The position numbers and the translations under genes were made by a program. 64,000 nucleotides of DNA, taken from positions 1,234,284 through 1,298,283 of the forward strand of contig ML661796.1 in assembly GCA_007570785.1 (NCBI GenBank), written 5' to 3'. Source of the DNA: Antilocapra americana (Eukaryota > Chordata > Mammalia > Artiodactyla > Antilocapridae). The notes under the pieces were generated by a model. The model did not search any database. It was not told the DNA's origin and saw only the letters and a program-made list of their open reading frames with translations. The number at the start of each line of letters is the position of its first letter. Within the stretch, counting starts at the first letter, position 1. Positions 35,169 to 46,269 of this stretch are shown piece by piece.

Positions 35169-35302
35169 AGGGATTCCCTGCTGGTCCAGTGGCTAAGGCT
35201 CCATGCTCCTAGTGCAGGGGACCCTGGTTTGATCCCTGGTTGGGGAACTAGATTCCACATGCCACAACTAAGACCTGGCATAGACAAATAAATAAATAAA
35301 CT
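35169..35302 (+). mobile_element. CHR-2 type SINE
   Basis: Head 'ggattccctgctggtccagt', body 'ggggaactagattccacatg', tail (aata)n. The duplication aaactagatgatgttta / aaactagatgatgctta flanks it near 35152-35168 and 35296-35312. Confidence 0.9.
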
Positions 35303-35371
35303 AGATGATGCTTAATGTAAAAAAAATTTTAAACCTTAATCAATATAATAATTCCTTTTATAATTATTTTG

Positions 35372-35500
35372 TGAGTGTGAGTGATAGTTGCTCTGTCATG
35401 TCCGACTTTGGTGACCCCGTGGACTGTAGCCCACCAGGCTCCTCTGTCCATGGAATTCTCCAGGCAAGAATATTTGAGTGGGTTGCTATTTCTTTCTTCA
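35372..35500 (-). mobile_element. Bov-A SINE fragment
   Basis: Reverse Bov-A body only, without the tRNA head. The duplication ataattatttt is seen at about 35360-35370 and 35501-35511. Confidence 0.85.
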
Positions 35501-35569
35501 ATAATTATTTTACCCAACACTTAACATAGGCCCAGCACATGATTGGTTAGTGAGTGGTAAGTTGCAGGG

Positions 35570-35765
35570 TATCTGCTTTAACCACACTGTAACTGTCACT
35601 TGTAATGGGCTCTGTTCTTGTTTGTCTCCCCACTAGACTGGGAGTTCCTCAAGGGCTGAAACAGTGTTTATGGCAGTACCTGCAGCATGTTGTATAGTAC
35701 TTGGTACACAGTAAAAAAAAAATCAATACGTATTTATTGAATCAAAAAATGAATGAATCAGGCAC
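35570..35765 (+). mobile_element. L2 3'-end remnant
   Basis: The words tctccccactagactgggag, gtacttggtacacagta and tattgaatcaaaaaatgaat match the L2 3' end in order. Confidence 0.6.
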
Positions 35766-35989
35766 TGGGTCCATTGGGAAACCAAGTGAGAGAATCCCAA
35801 AGAAGAGCGAGGAGAAATGAGGGGGAGAAGATAAGAGCTGCTTGTGTGGCCACTTCCATCTATCTGGAATTTTCATAGCGTTCTCAAAACTTGGGAGGTC
35901 TTCTGATTATTTTGAACAAGGAATGGCATTTCCTTTGTTCACATATCCTGATTAGAATGTAGCTGTGTAGAAAGTTACACGGCATTTGC

Positions 35990-36130
35990 TTGTTTCCTTG
36001 TTTGCTTCTCCTCCAGACTGAGCACCTGGAGATAAGAAACTGTCCTTCATCTTTTGTGTTCCAGCATCTAGAACAGGGTCTGACACACACTGGTGGGTGT
36101 TCAGTGCATGTATATTGCATGAAAGAAACA
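35990..36130 (+). mobile_element. L2 3'-end remnant
   Basis: The words ccagactgagcacctggaga, ttccagcatctagaacaggg and tgttcagtgcatgtat follow the conserved L2 3' end. Confidence 0.55.
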
Positions 36131-39100
36131 GAACAGAATTGGATCATATGTTCACACTTTACTAAAGAATTCTTACATGGGGGAGGGAGCAGTCCTGGCA
36201 CAGTCAACACTCTTGAATGAATGAATCAATGAACCTTATGGGTCAATGTTAGGTTTGGGCTTTTCTTTCCCTGAGGAGAGGGACATAGTAAAGCATTCTT
36301 CACTCAACATCCTTTAGGCATGTTTAAATGATCTCCTGCTCATCAAGAAGTAAGGCTTATACAAATAAATAGGAGTCTGTCCATGTTTTCAGAGTTTTAC
36401 AGGGGATGAAGTAGGAGACAGTAACTAATTGAAGGGGAACAACAGAGAAAATAATAAAAGTCCAAGAATTTTCCATCTGAAGGATGTTAAACTAGAAGAC
36501 GAAGGAGAAGAGAAAGAAAAAAAAATAGAAATGTAAAAGAGTGAAAACTTATGGATGTTTGCACTCTGCAATCTAGAGGGAAGAAATTCATAGAACATCA
36601 CTTTTATTTAGAATGATTTTATTGTCTTCTCTCTGTCTCCTGCAGTCTCCTGCTGCTGCAAGCCCTTAAAACATGTTTTTGAGTTTACTGGCTAGTTCAC
36701 ATCCTCTCACTATTTTCAGTTTGGGGAGTCTAGGTTAAAAACAGTCTAGTGACTTGACTCCATTTTGCATAATTGTCCCTGACTTCTGAGTTCTATATTG
36801 AGATCTCCTGACTTTCTTTTTAAATGTCATTGCAAAAGTGCCTAGAATGAATTTTCACGGTAGGAAATGCTTTATCATCAGGAGCAATGAGTCACTCCAT
36901 CCTGGAATACATGTTAATGATGGCTTTTCACCATCAGCAGCAAATACAACGTGTGGTCTAGCCAGGGAACAGTTACTGCCAGCCTTATTGAGAATCAGCC
37001 CAAACCTTCAGCTCCCAGTGACATAGGGCTGTCAGCTGGGCCTGAAACCAGCCCTGCATGGCATCCATTCTCCATGGCTCATCCTGTACTCCAGCCATGG
37101 TCCAGTCAGGGCTCACAGGGACCCGGATTTTAGCTCCAGTGACAGGTTAAATCCTGCTAGAACAAACTGTGCAGTCTGGTGTCAAATTTCTTTGCTATAG
37201 AGGAACTCAGCCATAATAAATAGTGCTTGAAATCCTGCCATCAGTGAGTGGGACTTCCTGCTATACGAAGTTTATTAGTATGTGTGATGGCATTTCTCGT
37301 AACATAAGTTGACCTGCATCATTTGGGAGTTCTGCTGCACTTCCTTTCCGGACCTGAATAGGCTACTTACTCAGGCTTTCACTTTGAAGAAGTTCTTCCA
37401 GTTTTACAGATATGTTAGCAAAGGTAGTGTTCAAATACACAAAAGTGGGAAGACTCCACTTTCACAAAGAAAAGTCTGTAAGTATCTCCAAAGGCAAACT
37501 AGGCTTCAATTTGTCGAATGTGCCAACAAGACAATAATGTGAAAAATCTTTTGGGGATTTACAAAGAAGCGGTACAGATGCGACACCAGTATGTCTCACA
37601 GTACAACCTCTTCTTATCTGTAGGAAGCCCTTTCCAATTTCCTTTGCAGTTTCAGGGGAAAGGCAATTTGAAAATTCCTTCACATCTAGATGTGCCCCAT
37701 CCATAGTGTGTTTCAGGACTGCTTGAGCGATGGCCACTCAGAATTCCCATGTTATATGACATCATGGCCCTCTGCATGTCATTAGCACCTAGAAACAATC
37801 TATTGTTCCAATAAGAATAACTGTTATATCACAAGTGCAGGGCACACACTTGGCTCCATTCTGAGGATACAGTGAGGAGAAGGGCATGGTTCTGATCCTT
37901 CCTTGAGGAGTTTACAAGCTAATAAACAAGGGAGTCAAGTGGTTGTGATCTGTTGTGATTCATGGTGCAGCAAGGGGCACACAGTAGATACTTGAAGCTA
38001 CTCATTGATTTATTTTCAGATACACAACCAAGCCAATAACAAAATCCAAACTCTAGCCTTCTTTTGATCTGTGTATCTACTCTACACTATTTCTTAAAAT
38101 TGTATTAGGCTCCCAACTCAGCAGTAATTGAAACTAAAGCTTTCCCTGTGCTTTTAAGCTCCTAATTTTTCAGGTCTTTTATAGGCACAGAAAGAGATTA
38201 AAAAAAAAACATTTACAGCATCTACTCAATACTAACAAGTACAGACACTGTACTAACCCCTAAATCATCAACATAATTCTTTTTATAAGTGGGGAAACTG
38301 AGACTTGGAGGGTTTAAATAACTTGCCAAAGTCACACAGCTAGTTAAGTGCTGAGCCAAGAAGATTCTCCATTTAGGAGCATATAAGGCTCTCTCTTGTA
38401 CATAAGTATTGAGTTAACATAGTTACAAATGACTATTTGTCTTTCAATAACTGAGGCAGAACATCCCAGATTGGAATTTGAATGGCATTCTACCTAAGGA
38501 AATATGTTGTAGATGGTATTCAGGTGTGGTTGAAATGAGGTAGAAAATACACAGGAAATTAAATCACAGAGAAGTCGAGTCAGAAACAACTGAACACTGA
38601 GAAGGAGACCTCTTACTCCTATATCCACAAAAGTCTCATGTTTTATAAATCTGATAGATTGTCCCAGGTGTCAATGATTGTAAATCTTGACCTTGGAAGT
38701 CTAAAGAAGCTTGCTGCCTCTCCAAGCCAGACAGAAAGAGAATGTTCTCAGCAAAGTGCACTTCTCTAAAATTTCATTCAAAGCAACTATCTGAGCATAA
38801 AACATGCAAAGCCATGAACACTAAACTCACAAGGCCAAAGCCACATAATTCTACTTAGTAGCCAGGGCGAAGCCATGATATTTTTAGAGCCTTTTACCAT
38901 AACCACACTGTTTCTTCTTCTCCTCAGAAAGTCAGAAGCAGAGGAGAACCCATGTGTGAATATATATTCTTCCTGAATCCAACAAGGCTGCCTGTCTAAA
39001 TACCCTACTGTTCAGTCTAACAGAGATATAAGCCAAACTACAATCGCCTAGCGCCAAAACAGTTTAAAATTCTCTTTCCTTTCTTCACACACATGTTCAG

Positions 39101-39848
39101 ACTTTTTGACACAAGGAAATGGAGCAGCTATTAAAATGCAACTGAAAATACGCTTTGATTCAAGTCACTTAGAGAGTCACTGATTAAAGAATGAGCTATT
39201 TAAATTGAGTGTTATGGAGATTTAATGAGAACCTAAATGGTGCAAACCATATCCAAATGCAAGGACTACACCGAAATATTTTTCTTAACTGAGAAATCTT
39301 TTATATGTCTCGTTACTTGCATGTTGAGAGATTATTCTTAATTGTCATAATACTCCTTGTGTTTGAATTTTCAGTTATGTTGGGAGGCCTTTGGGGACTC
39401 CAGAGTTACTTAGCATACAGTTCATAAGTGGAAATGAATGTAATTCTGACATTACACTCATTGTAATGAATCAGTTGGCTACAAATGCTAACCTGGGCAC
39501 TGTCAGATGGTTCTGGAAGGTCTGGGAGACAGATGTGCCCTCCTTTGGAAAGAATGGAGAGAAAAGATCCCACCTGATTTTTTAACCAGTGAACTCCCTG
39601 GGGGACCAACACCACTCTGTGCAATTAGGTTAACCAAGGCCAAGCAAAACCACTGGAGTTTAGAATAATTTCCCAGAGGCATAAAATGCTGTCCATATAG
39701 GTGCAGTTAAGGTATGTAGACTCTTTGACTCCAGTTGACACATTCAGCTGGAACCTGGAATCATCATGACCCCAGGAAAGAAGTCAGGACATCCTTCTCA
39801 GGCCACAGTGACCTGCTTCTACTTTCTCTGTCAGGGTGAATCTCTTTT
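36131..39848. other. 3.7 kb with no young repeat; MIR and L2 traces only
   Basis: A reverse MIR lies at 38225-38350 (ggggaaactgagacttggag, cttgccaaagtcacacagct). An L2-like patch lies at 37835-37930 (gaggatacagtgaggag, ttgaggagtttacaagcta). Elsewhere I see no repeat and no convincing open frame. The scarcity of insertions hints at conserved noncoding sequence. Confidence 0.45.
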
Positions 39849-40083
39849 AAAAAATTTATAAAACTTAATATATATATATATATGTTTGTTGGTTTGGCTG
39901 CACTGGGTCTTAGTTGTGGCACATGGGACCATTAATCTTCATTGCAGAATGTGGGATTGTTAACTGCGGCATGCAAACACTTAGTTGCAGAATGTGGGAC
40001 CTAGTTCCTGGACAAGGGACTGAACCCAGGCCCCCTGCATTGGGAGTGTGGAGTCTTAGCCACTGGACCACCAGGGAAGTCCC
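39849..40083 (-). mobile_element. CHR-family SINE
   Basis: Reverse orientation, ending in 'ggaccaccagggaagtccc', with the body words ggctgcactgggtcttag and ctgcattgggagtgtggag. An (AT)n tail is at about 39865-39885. Confidence 0.8.
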
Positions 40084-41256
40084 TGGCCACACCTTCTCTT
40101 GATCTGGATTCTTGAAGTAATGGATCATGGAGAGTTTTCATCTCTTTCTTAGGAAACCTCTGCTCAAATATAATCCAAAGGGCTTAGAAATGCACTCTTA
40201 GAAATATCCACTCTTCCTCAGCCCCCCTTCTGGTGCCACTCAATGCTATTATTCTCTCAACACTGTCAAACTTCTTGATCTTGACTTTTTACAAACTTGA
40301 TCTTGACTTAATCTATGACCATAGAATGGAAGGGCTTGTCGAGATCATACCGTCCAGCTGACTCAGATTACACATGAGCTCAGTAGAAACCCAGATAGCT
40401 TAAGTAAATTGTCCAAGGTCACTTGGCAAGTTTAGTGCACCCCATCCCGGTGCCCACTGTGTCTCCACTTCACCACCTTCTTTGTCTTGAGATCACATTT
40501 CCAGAACTCTGCTCCTGGCTGAGCTCAGGCCCAGGACTGACTAGACATTCTGAATTATTGTCATTCTTCTGGGCACCTTGTTAGGGTGAAAGTTGAGTTG
40601 AGCTATTGAGAAGAACTGGGCGACAATTAAGGAAGGGAAAACTGATGGAGTTGTAGGAGTTCCACACATTCTCCCAACCCCACCATGCATGTCGCTCAAG
40701 GCCTGCCCAATAGGTTCTCCTTCTCCACCTGGTACTTCCAATTCCTTGGGCTGCATTTTGTGACTCCTCCCACACAGTTTGGACTGCTACCAATAATCCT
40801 CTTATTTTCACTTCACCTGGGAACACACTGGAATGGAAATGAAGGGAGGGGCAGAGTCTTTCTGCTGGTCCAGATCACCTTGGGGCAGGGTCTTTGGCTG
40901 CCCTGGGTAGAGATGAGACTTGCCCTAGCATAGAACGGGAGAGTGCCAGCTTGGCCCTGGCTAAGTCTGAACAGACAGGGGCTCAGTTGGGGCATCTCCA
41001 GCTGGCAATGGAAGTGCTCTTTGGGGGATCTGAGGGACAAAAGCATCTGTCCTAAATTGGTATGATGGCAGGTAGGATAGGGGCTGTAGACATAGATTCA
41101 TGTTTGGAAGAGATTTTAAAAGTAAGTTCCTACAACACACCATTATCTCCAAGACCTCACAAAGATGATTAAGTTCATTAACCCCTTCTAGCTACTCTGC
41201 CTGCTCCAAAACATTACAGAGGGAGCTACTGTAGAGATTACTTTATTCAGGTTAGT
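40084..41256. other. Unique sequence with a possible MIR trace
   Basis: A weak reverse MIR trace lies at about 40360-40440 (taaattgtccaaggtcactt). The rest is unique, with short frames only. Confidence 0.4.
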
Positions 41257-41267
41257 AGCTATCACTG

Positions 41268-41491
41268 GGCCTCCCAGGTGGCTCAAGTGGTAAACTTGAC
41301 TGCCAATGCAGGAGACACAGGCAGGAGACACGGGTTAGATCCCTAGGTTGGGAAGATCCCCTGGAGAAGAAAATGGCAACCTACTCCAGTATTTTTCCCT
41401 GGAGAATCCCATGGACAGAGGAGCCTGGAAGGCTACATACAGTCCATGGTGTCGAAAATAGTCAGACATGACTAGTCAGACACGACTGAGC

Positions 41492-41528
<37 letters not shown>
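41268..41528 (+). mobile_element. Bov-tA SINE with (AC)n tail
   Basis: Head 'ggcctcccaggtggctcaag', Bov-A body, then (AC)n at about 41496-41526. The perfect 11-base duplication agctatcactg stands at 41257-41267 and 41529-41539. A short internal repeat (gcaggagacac twice) lies in the head. Confidence 0.92.
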
Positions 41529-41530
<2 letters not shown>

Positions 41531-41539
41531 CTATCACTG

Positions 41540-41850
41540 AGTGATTACTGATTATGTGCCTCTATTTCATTTAATTTGCCTGAAGACCATAAAGATGGGC
41601 ACCTTTATTAATCTTCTTTCACAGACGTGGAAACTCAGGTTCAGAGGCCTTTTTAAAAAATTAAGTAATATATTTTAATTGGAGGCTAATTACTATACAA
41701 TATTGTAGTGATTTTTTGCCATACATTGACATGGTTCTGGGGTCTTAAGTCACTTGTCCGAGTTCAAGAAACTAGTTAATGGCAAGATATAGAGAATCAA
41801 ACCTTTCTAAAACTACTTGACTAAAGTCTGTGCACTGATTACAGGACTTT
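41540..41850 (-). mobile_element. MIR remnant interrupted by an L1 tail
   Basis: MIR in reverse orientation: 41550-41655 (tttatta, cagacgtggaaactcaggtt) continues after the L1 tail at 41740-41790 (agtcacttgtccgagttcaa, agaaactagttaatggc). Confidence 0.65.
41656..41735 (-). mobile_element. Short L1 3'-end insertion
   Basis: About 80 bases match the reverse of the artiodactyl L1 3' end (ttttaattggaggctaatta, tgccatacattgacatg). It lies inside a MIR, so it is younger than the MIR. Confidence 0.75.
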
Positions 41851-43149
41851 TGTGAAAGAGAGACTAAATGAATGAAGTGTGTGAGAGAAATAGTGAAAGA
41901 GAGAGACCTGGAGAGTTAGAAAGAGAGAGCTTTGTTGTCTGTTGTGGGGTGGAGAGATTAGACAGGATTCCCCATAATTTCAGCTTGCCCAGAGGGTGGG
42001 AATCACTTAAAACTTCGTAAGGATTGGGACATTTTGAGGTACAGCAGGGTGGGCCACTGTCCCCCAAACCAAGACGACTAACAGCCAAGGCCACTGCTTC
42101 CCCCAGGGAGCCCTTGAGGTCTTGTCCCAAATCCCCTCAGGGCCTGCGGCTGGCACGCTTGTCAACAGCAGGGCTGTATTTATTCCCTCAGTCACTAGCT
42201 CTCCCCTCACCCTGTGCCCTTCCTCCTAAGATAGTTCAGTGAGCAAAACAGCACCACCGGGGTTTTCCTACTTTAATCTTTCCAGAACCCAAATGCAGTG
42301 CCCACCCCCCAGCCTGGAGTTGGGGCCCTCAAGCCAGCTACTCCAGCAGAGAGCCTGGGCCCCGCAGGGGCGCTAGCCTGCACACCCGAAGTCCCTACCT
42401 GCACACAAGTTTTCTGGACTGTTCTCCCGGAGCCGAGTGCCAGCACTCCGTTTACACTACACCGAACTTTGCAGACCCAAGCTGGGTGTGGCCCCAAGTG
42501 AGTTCGAAATAGCCAGCTGGGCCCTCTGGACCGCAAAGCATTTTCCGAACAGCCTCAGTCCCCCAGGGCTGCGAGTCTCAGGCTGCCAGGTGTGCCCGGA
42601 AACTTCCCCCGAGACTCTGTGCGGACTTGGCCAGTACAGTTGGGACCGAGTCCTGCCCCAGAGTGGGCTCCAGGGGAGGTCGGGGGACCTTCCAACCACA
42701 GTCCTCGCAACTCCCCCTCCTGTGCGCAGCCTGGCCTCCGGCCCAGCTCCCTGTGTCGGATCACGGTAGCCCTGCGTTGCACTTGACAGTATCACAGCCA
42801 TACTCCCCGGATTCTGACGTCGACCCAATTGAAGGAGTCGGTGATTATCATGAATCCCAATTTACAAAAGAGGGAGAAACCGAGAGGTGGACAGACTGCC
42901 CTAAGGCCTGGGGCTTGTCAACAGCCGGCTAAACCGGGAACTAAATCTTGTACCTCTTCCCAGGCAGTTGCTGAGGGCAGACTCGGTGGGCAGTTTGTGG
43001 CTCCCACCCAAAGCCTCTTTAACTTTGGCACTTCCCTTCCAGGCTCAGGAAGAAAAGCCCAGGTTAGGGACCACTAAAGCCAGTTAAGAAAGGCTTCACA
43101 GTTGGGTTAAGTTCGGTGGGGGAGGGGTCTATTAGATTCTAAACACTTG
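41851..43149. other. Unique sequence turning GC-rich, no gene recognised
   Basis: From about 42290 to 42790 the sequence is GC-rich with several overlapping short frames on both strands. No domain or repeat is recognisable. A run of GA-rich sequence lies at 41880-41930. Confidence 0.4.
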
Positions 43150-43512
43150 GAAGCAAGTCCCTTCAGCCCTGTGCTTCAGTTTCCTTACATGTACAATGGG
43201 GGATAATAGTACCAACTTCGGAGGGTAACGGAGGCGATTTCTTGACAAGATTTACCTTCAACGCCTTTTATTTAGTGGTGGTGGTGGTTTAGTCGCTAAG
43301 TCATGTCCGACTCTTTGCGACCCCATGGATAGAAGCCTGCCAGGCTCCTCTGTCCATGGGATTCTCCAGGCAAGAATACTGGAGTGGGTAGCCATTTCCT
43401 TCTCCAGATCATCTCCCCAACCCAGGAATGGAACCGGGTCTTTTGCACTGCAGGCAGATTCTTTACCAACTGAGCTAGGAGGAAAGCCCCAAAGTAAGTG
43501 CTAAATAAATCA
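43150..43512 (+). mobile_element. MIR remnant split by Bov-tA
   Basis: The left part has cttcagtttccttacatgta and gggggataatagtacc. The right part after the SINE has gtaagtgctaaataaatca. Together they follow the 3' half of MIR in + orientation. Confidence 0.75.
43277..43489 (-). mobile_element. Bov-tA SINE inside MIR
   Basis: Reverse-oriented Bov-tA (tttagtcgctaagtcatgtc through gagctaggaggaaagcccc). It splits a MIR whose end (gtaagtgctaaataaatca) follows directly. Confidence 0.92.
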
Positions 43513-46269
43513 TTGTTTCCCTGCTCTCCCGGAGCACTCCGAACATCCTGTCTTTCAAAGTTGCAAAGTCATTTTCTGAAAGGACTGGAAAGTCTAAGGT
43601 GAGGTGGGGAAGCTGAAAGAGGAGACAGTTGTGAACTAGCTGGAAGCAGGTGTTAGCGGGGAACAACCAGTTCACATGGATGGAGTCTAAAAAAAATTAT
43701 AAGCGCAAAGGGCAGAAGGGCCAGTCAGTGCACTGGGCTAACTGAGCCAGTGGATGGCTTTTTCTTTCTTTTGTGACTAGACTTTAGCAGAAAGGAGATA
43801 GATTGGGGTTGGTGGGAGGAGCGGTCGTGCTGGGACCTTTGAGGGTCCTCAGGCCTCCCTGCAGAGCGCCAAGTGTTTGCCCCAGGCATGAGGGTTCCTA
43901 ATTCTCAACCCCGGGAGAGCAAAGGACACGTTCCACCCACCTGCCTCTCGGCTCCGGGTGCAGCGCGCGGCGCCGAGGCAGGGGAAGCCGGGCTGGAGAG
44001 CAGCGGCCGGGCCAGCGGCGAAACAGCCCGAGTGGTGGGGGGCCCCCGAAAGCTGCGGACCAGCATCTTGCCACGCAGGGGGGGCTCAGCTGACCCCGGA
44101 ATCTTCATCTATCGCCTCTCTGTGTCCTGTGGAGAGGAGAGGTCCCACCTAGAAAGTGGTCACGTGGTGCGGGAAGGGAGCTATTTGTGTCTGGTGTTCT
44201 CCACCCATGAGCTTACAGCCAGACAGCAATGTCAGCCCAGCTCTGGACAGCGAGTCGGAGGTCTGCCTCTGCACGGTCCTGGACCGCTTGGCACGGCCTT
44301 GGCTTCTTAGCAGGAACTTGGTTAGCCTTATTTTTAGGATCCCTACACATTTAAAGCCCTCGTCTTTTGAAGAGGCAGCTCAGGATCAAAGGGCCCCTTC
44401 GGCCCCCAGAGAGGGCGCGTAGGCAGCCTCTTTAGGTGGAAGTCCAGGGAAGACAGATGGCCGATGCGCTCCCACTCCACCCTGACTACTGCTGGTCGGC
44501 CAGCCCTGTCCTTGGGGATTGTGGGGCTCAGAGACTGAGGTGAGGGGCGCTGCACTGCCAAGACCCCAGCAACCTCTGGTAGCTCCAGGGAAAAACTTGC
44601 CGCATGGGAAGGGCTCAGGGGCCAGAAAAAGTGGTAAAAGATAAAATTCATTTGGGGACAGATGGGTTCAAAGGAAGTTTTTAGGAGACTTTGTGAGAGG
44701 AGGGTAAAGGGGAGAGGCAGGAGTCCACCCATTTGCCCAACAATCAAGTGGTGAGACTTCGTCTATCACAAGATGGGGGGGTAGTGGGGGGCTGTGTGGG
44801 ATGCCATAGAAGGACTTTTCCTTTTATAAGGGAAGAAATCGAGGCCTGGACAGGAGCCAGGGTTGTCCCCACGTCAGTCAACTTGTAGGAGCCACCCAGC
44901 TGAGACTGCAAACCAGGTTGTAATTCCAACTTGAATGATGTGGGACACTGTCCCTTCTCTCAAAGGTAGACATCACACACCCTGTCACACCTACACCTTC
45001 ACCACCCTCCAAGCAAAAAACTAAATTAAAAGGGCAGAGGCCACCTCACTTGTTTCAGCACCAGTAAATCTTCAGAGCTCCTTGGCCTCTGACATTGATT
45101 GCCAGTTGCTTCTCCGGGTTTGCCCTAAGACAATAACGCACTCCCTGAATCCCCTGGGTCGGGCTCTGTGAGCTGGGAGGGAGCCATTGTCGGAGGTAAA
45201 CACTATCCGCAAGGTCCTGTGTTCTGTCTGGGCTTCTTGGCTGGGTCCTGGAACCCTCAGCAAGGACTGGTACCCAACAAGCCATGGAGAGAGTCCGGGA
45301 GGGTCTCGCGTTGGGGGCGAGGGGGCGGCGGTGGGTGTCAGTCGGGGCCCAGGGTGGCAGCTTGAGTCACACTGGGTGCTGGCTTTGCTTCAGGCTCTTC
45401 TGCCAGGGTTCTGGAAGCCACCGGAGTCCCAGCGGATCGCCGATTATCACCTTCGTGCATAGGAGTCCTCATCTCCTTGTCGGGGACTGTTGGCAAACTG
45501 CCTATTATCAGCCGTCCAGTTCACTCTGGAACTGCTTTATGCCTGAAAGTAGAAACCTAAACGTCCACCCCGGATTCCCGGGGCCATGATGCAATTAAAA
45601 AAAAAAAAAAGAATAAGAAGGGTAATAACCAGTTCAATAGAGACAAGCAATTCTTCACATCAAAATAACCCATTATTATAAGGATTTTCTTTTTTGTATA
45701 TACATCTATACCAAGATTTCATGGGTGCCCCATATTTCATCAAGCCGTTCAGAAATTTCAGGGTGATCTGCAACTCAGAGACAGATTGGAGTGGACCGGG
45801 GGTTACAGCAAAACCCCAGCTCCTGTCTCCTGGCTAAATCAAGACAGGTGAAACGCTGGCGCCTGCCTCCGTCCCCGTCCACAGGCTTTCTGCGGCCCAC
45901 GGCGCCTGCACTGGGTCCACCTTCACACTTGCAAACTTCACCAAAGGCTGTGGCAAAATCCCACGCTTTGTCTTACGAAGTACGGAAGGGGAGCACTGCC
46001 CAGACACAGTTTTCCTGGCAGGTTCCTCAGGCCTCCCGGAGGGCAGCAGGCATCACCAACTTTCATCTTTACCCGTCTGGGGCAGTCCCTCTTCCACCCG
46101 GCGGCCTCACCTTCGGGAGTCCGGGAAGGGAACTGTGGAGAAGCTGCCGACCTGCGGGGCCTGCACTCCACCCGGCGGGCTGCGGGGAGATGATGATGAG
46201 TGCCCCCGGGAGCCTCGGAGCGCCAGGCAGGTTCCAGCTAATCTGCATCCCAGCCACCATGTAGAACCC
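43510..46269. other. Repeat-free stretch with CpG-rich patches
   Basis: No SINE or LINE is visible. CpG-rich patches occur at about 43880-44110 and 45280-45440. The patch at 45595-45740 is strongly AT-rich (ataagaagggtaataacc, cccattattataagg) and could be a conserved element. The open frame at 43873-44310 (145 codons) has low-complexity Ala/Gly/Arg composition and is probably a GC artefact. Confidence 0.4.

Noticed and set aside
43873..44310. Open frame of 145 codons in a CpG-rich patch
   Set aside because: No domain, competing frames on the other strand, and no splice or promoter context.
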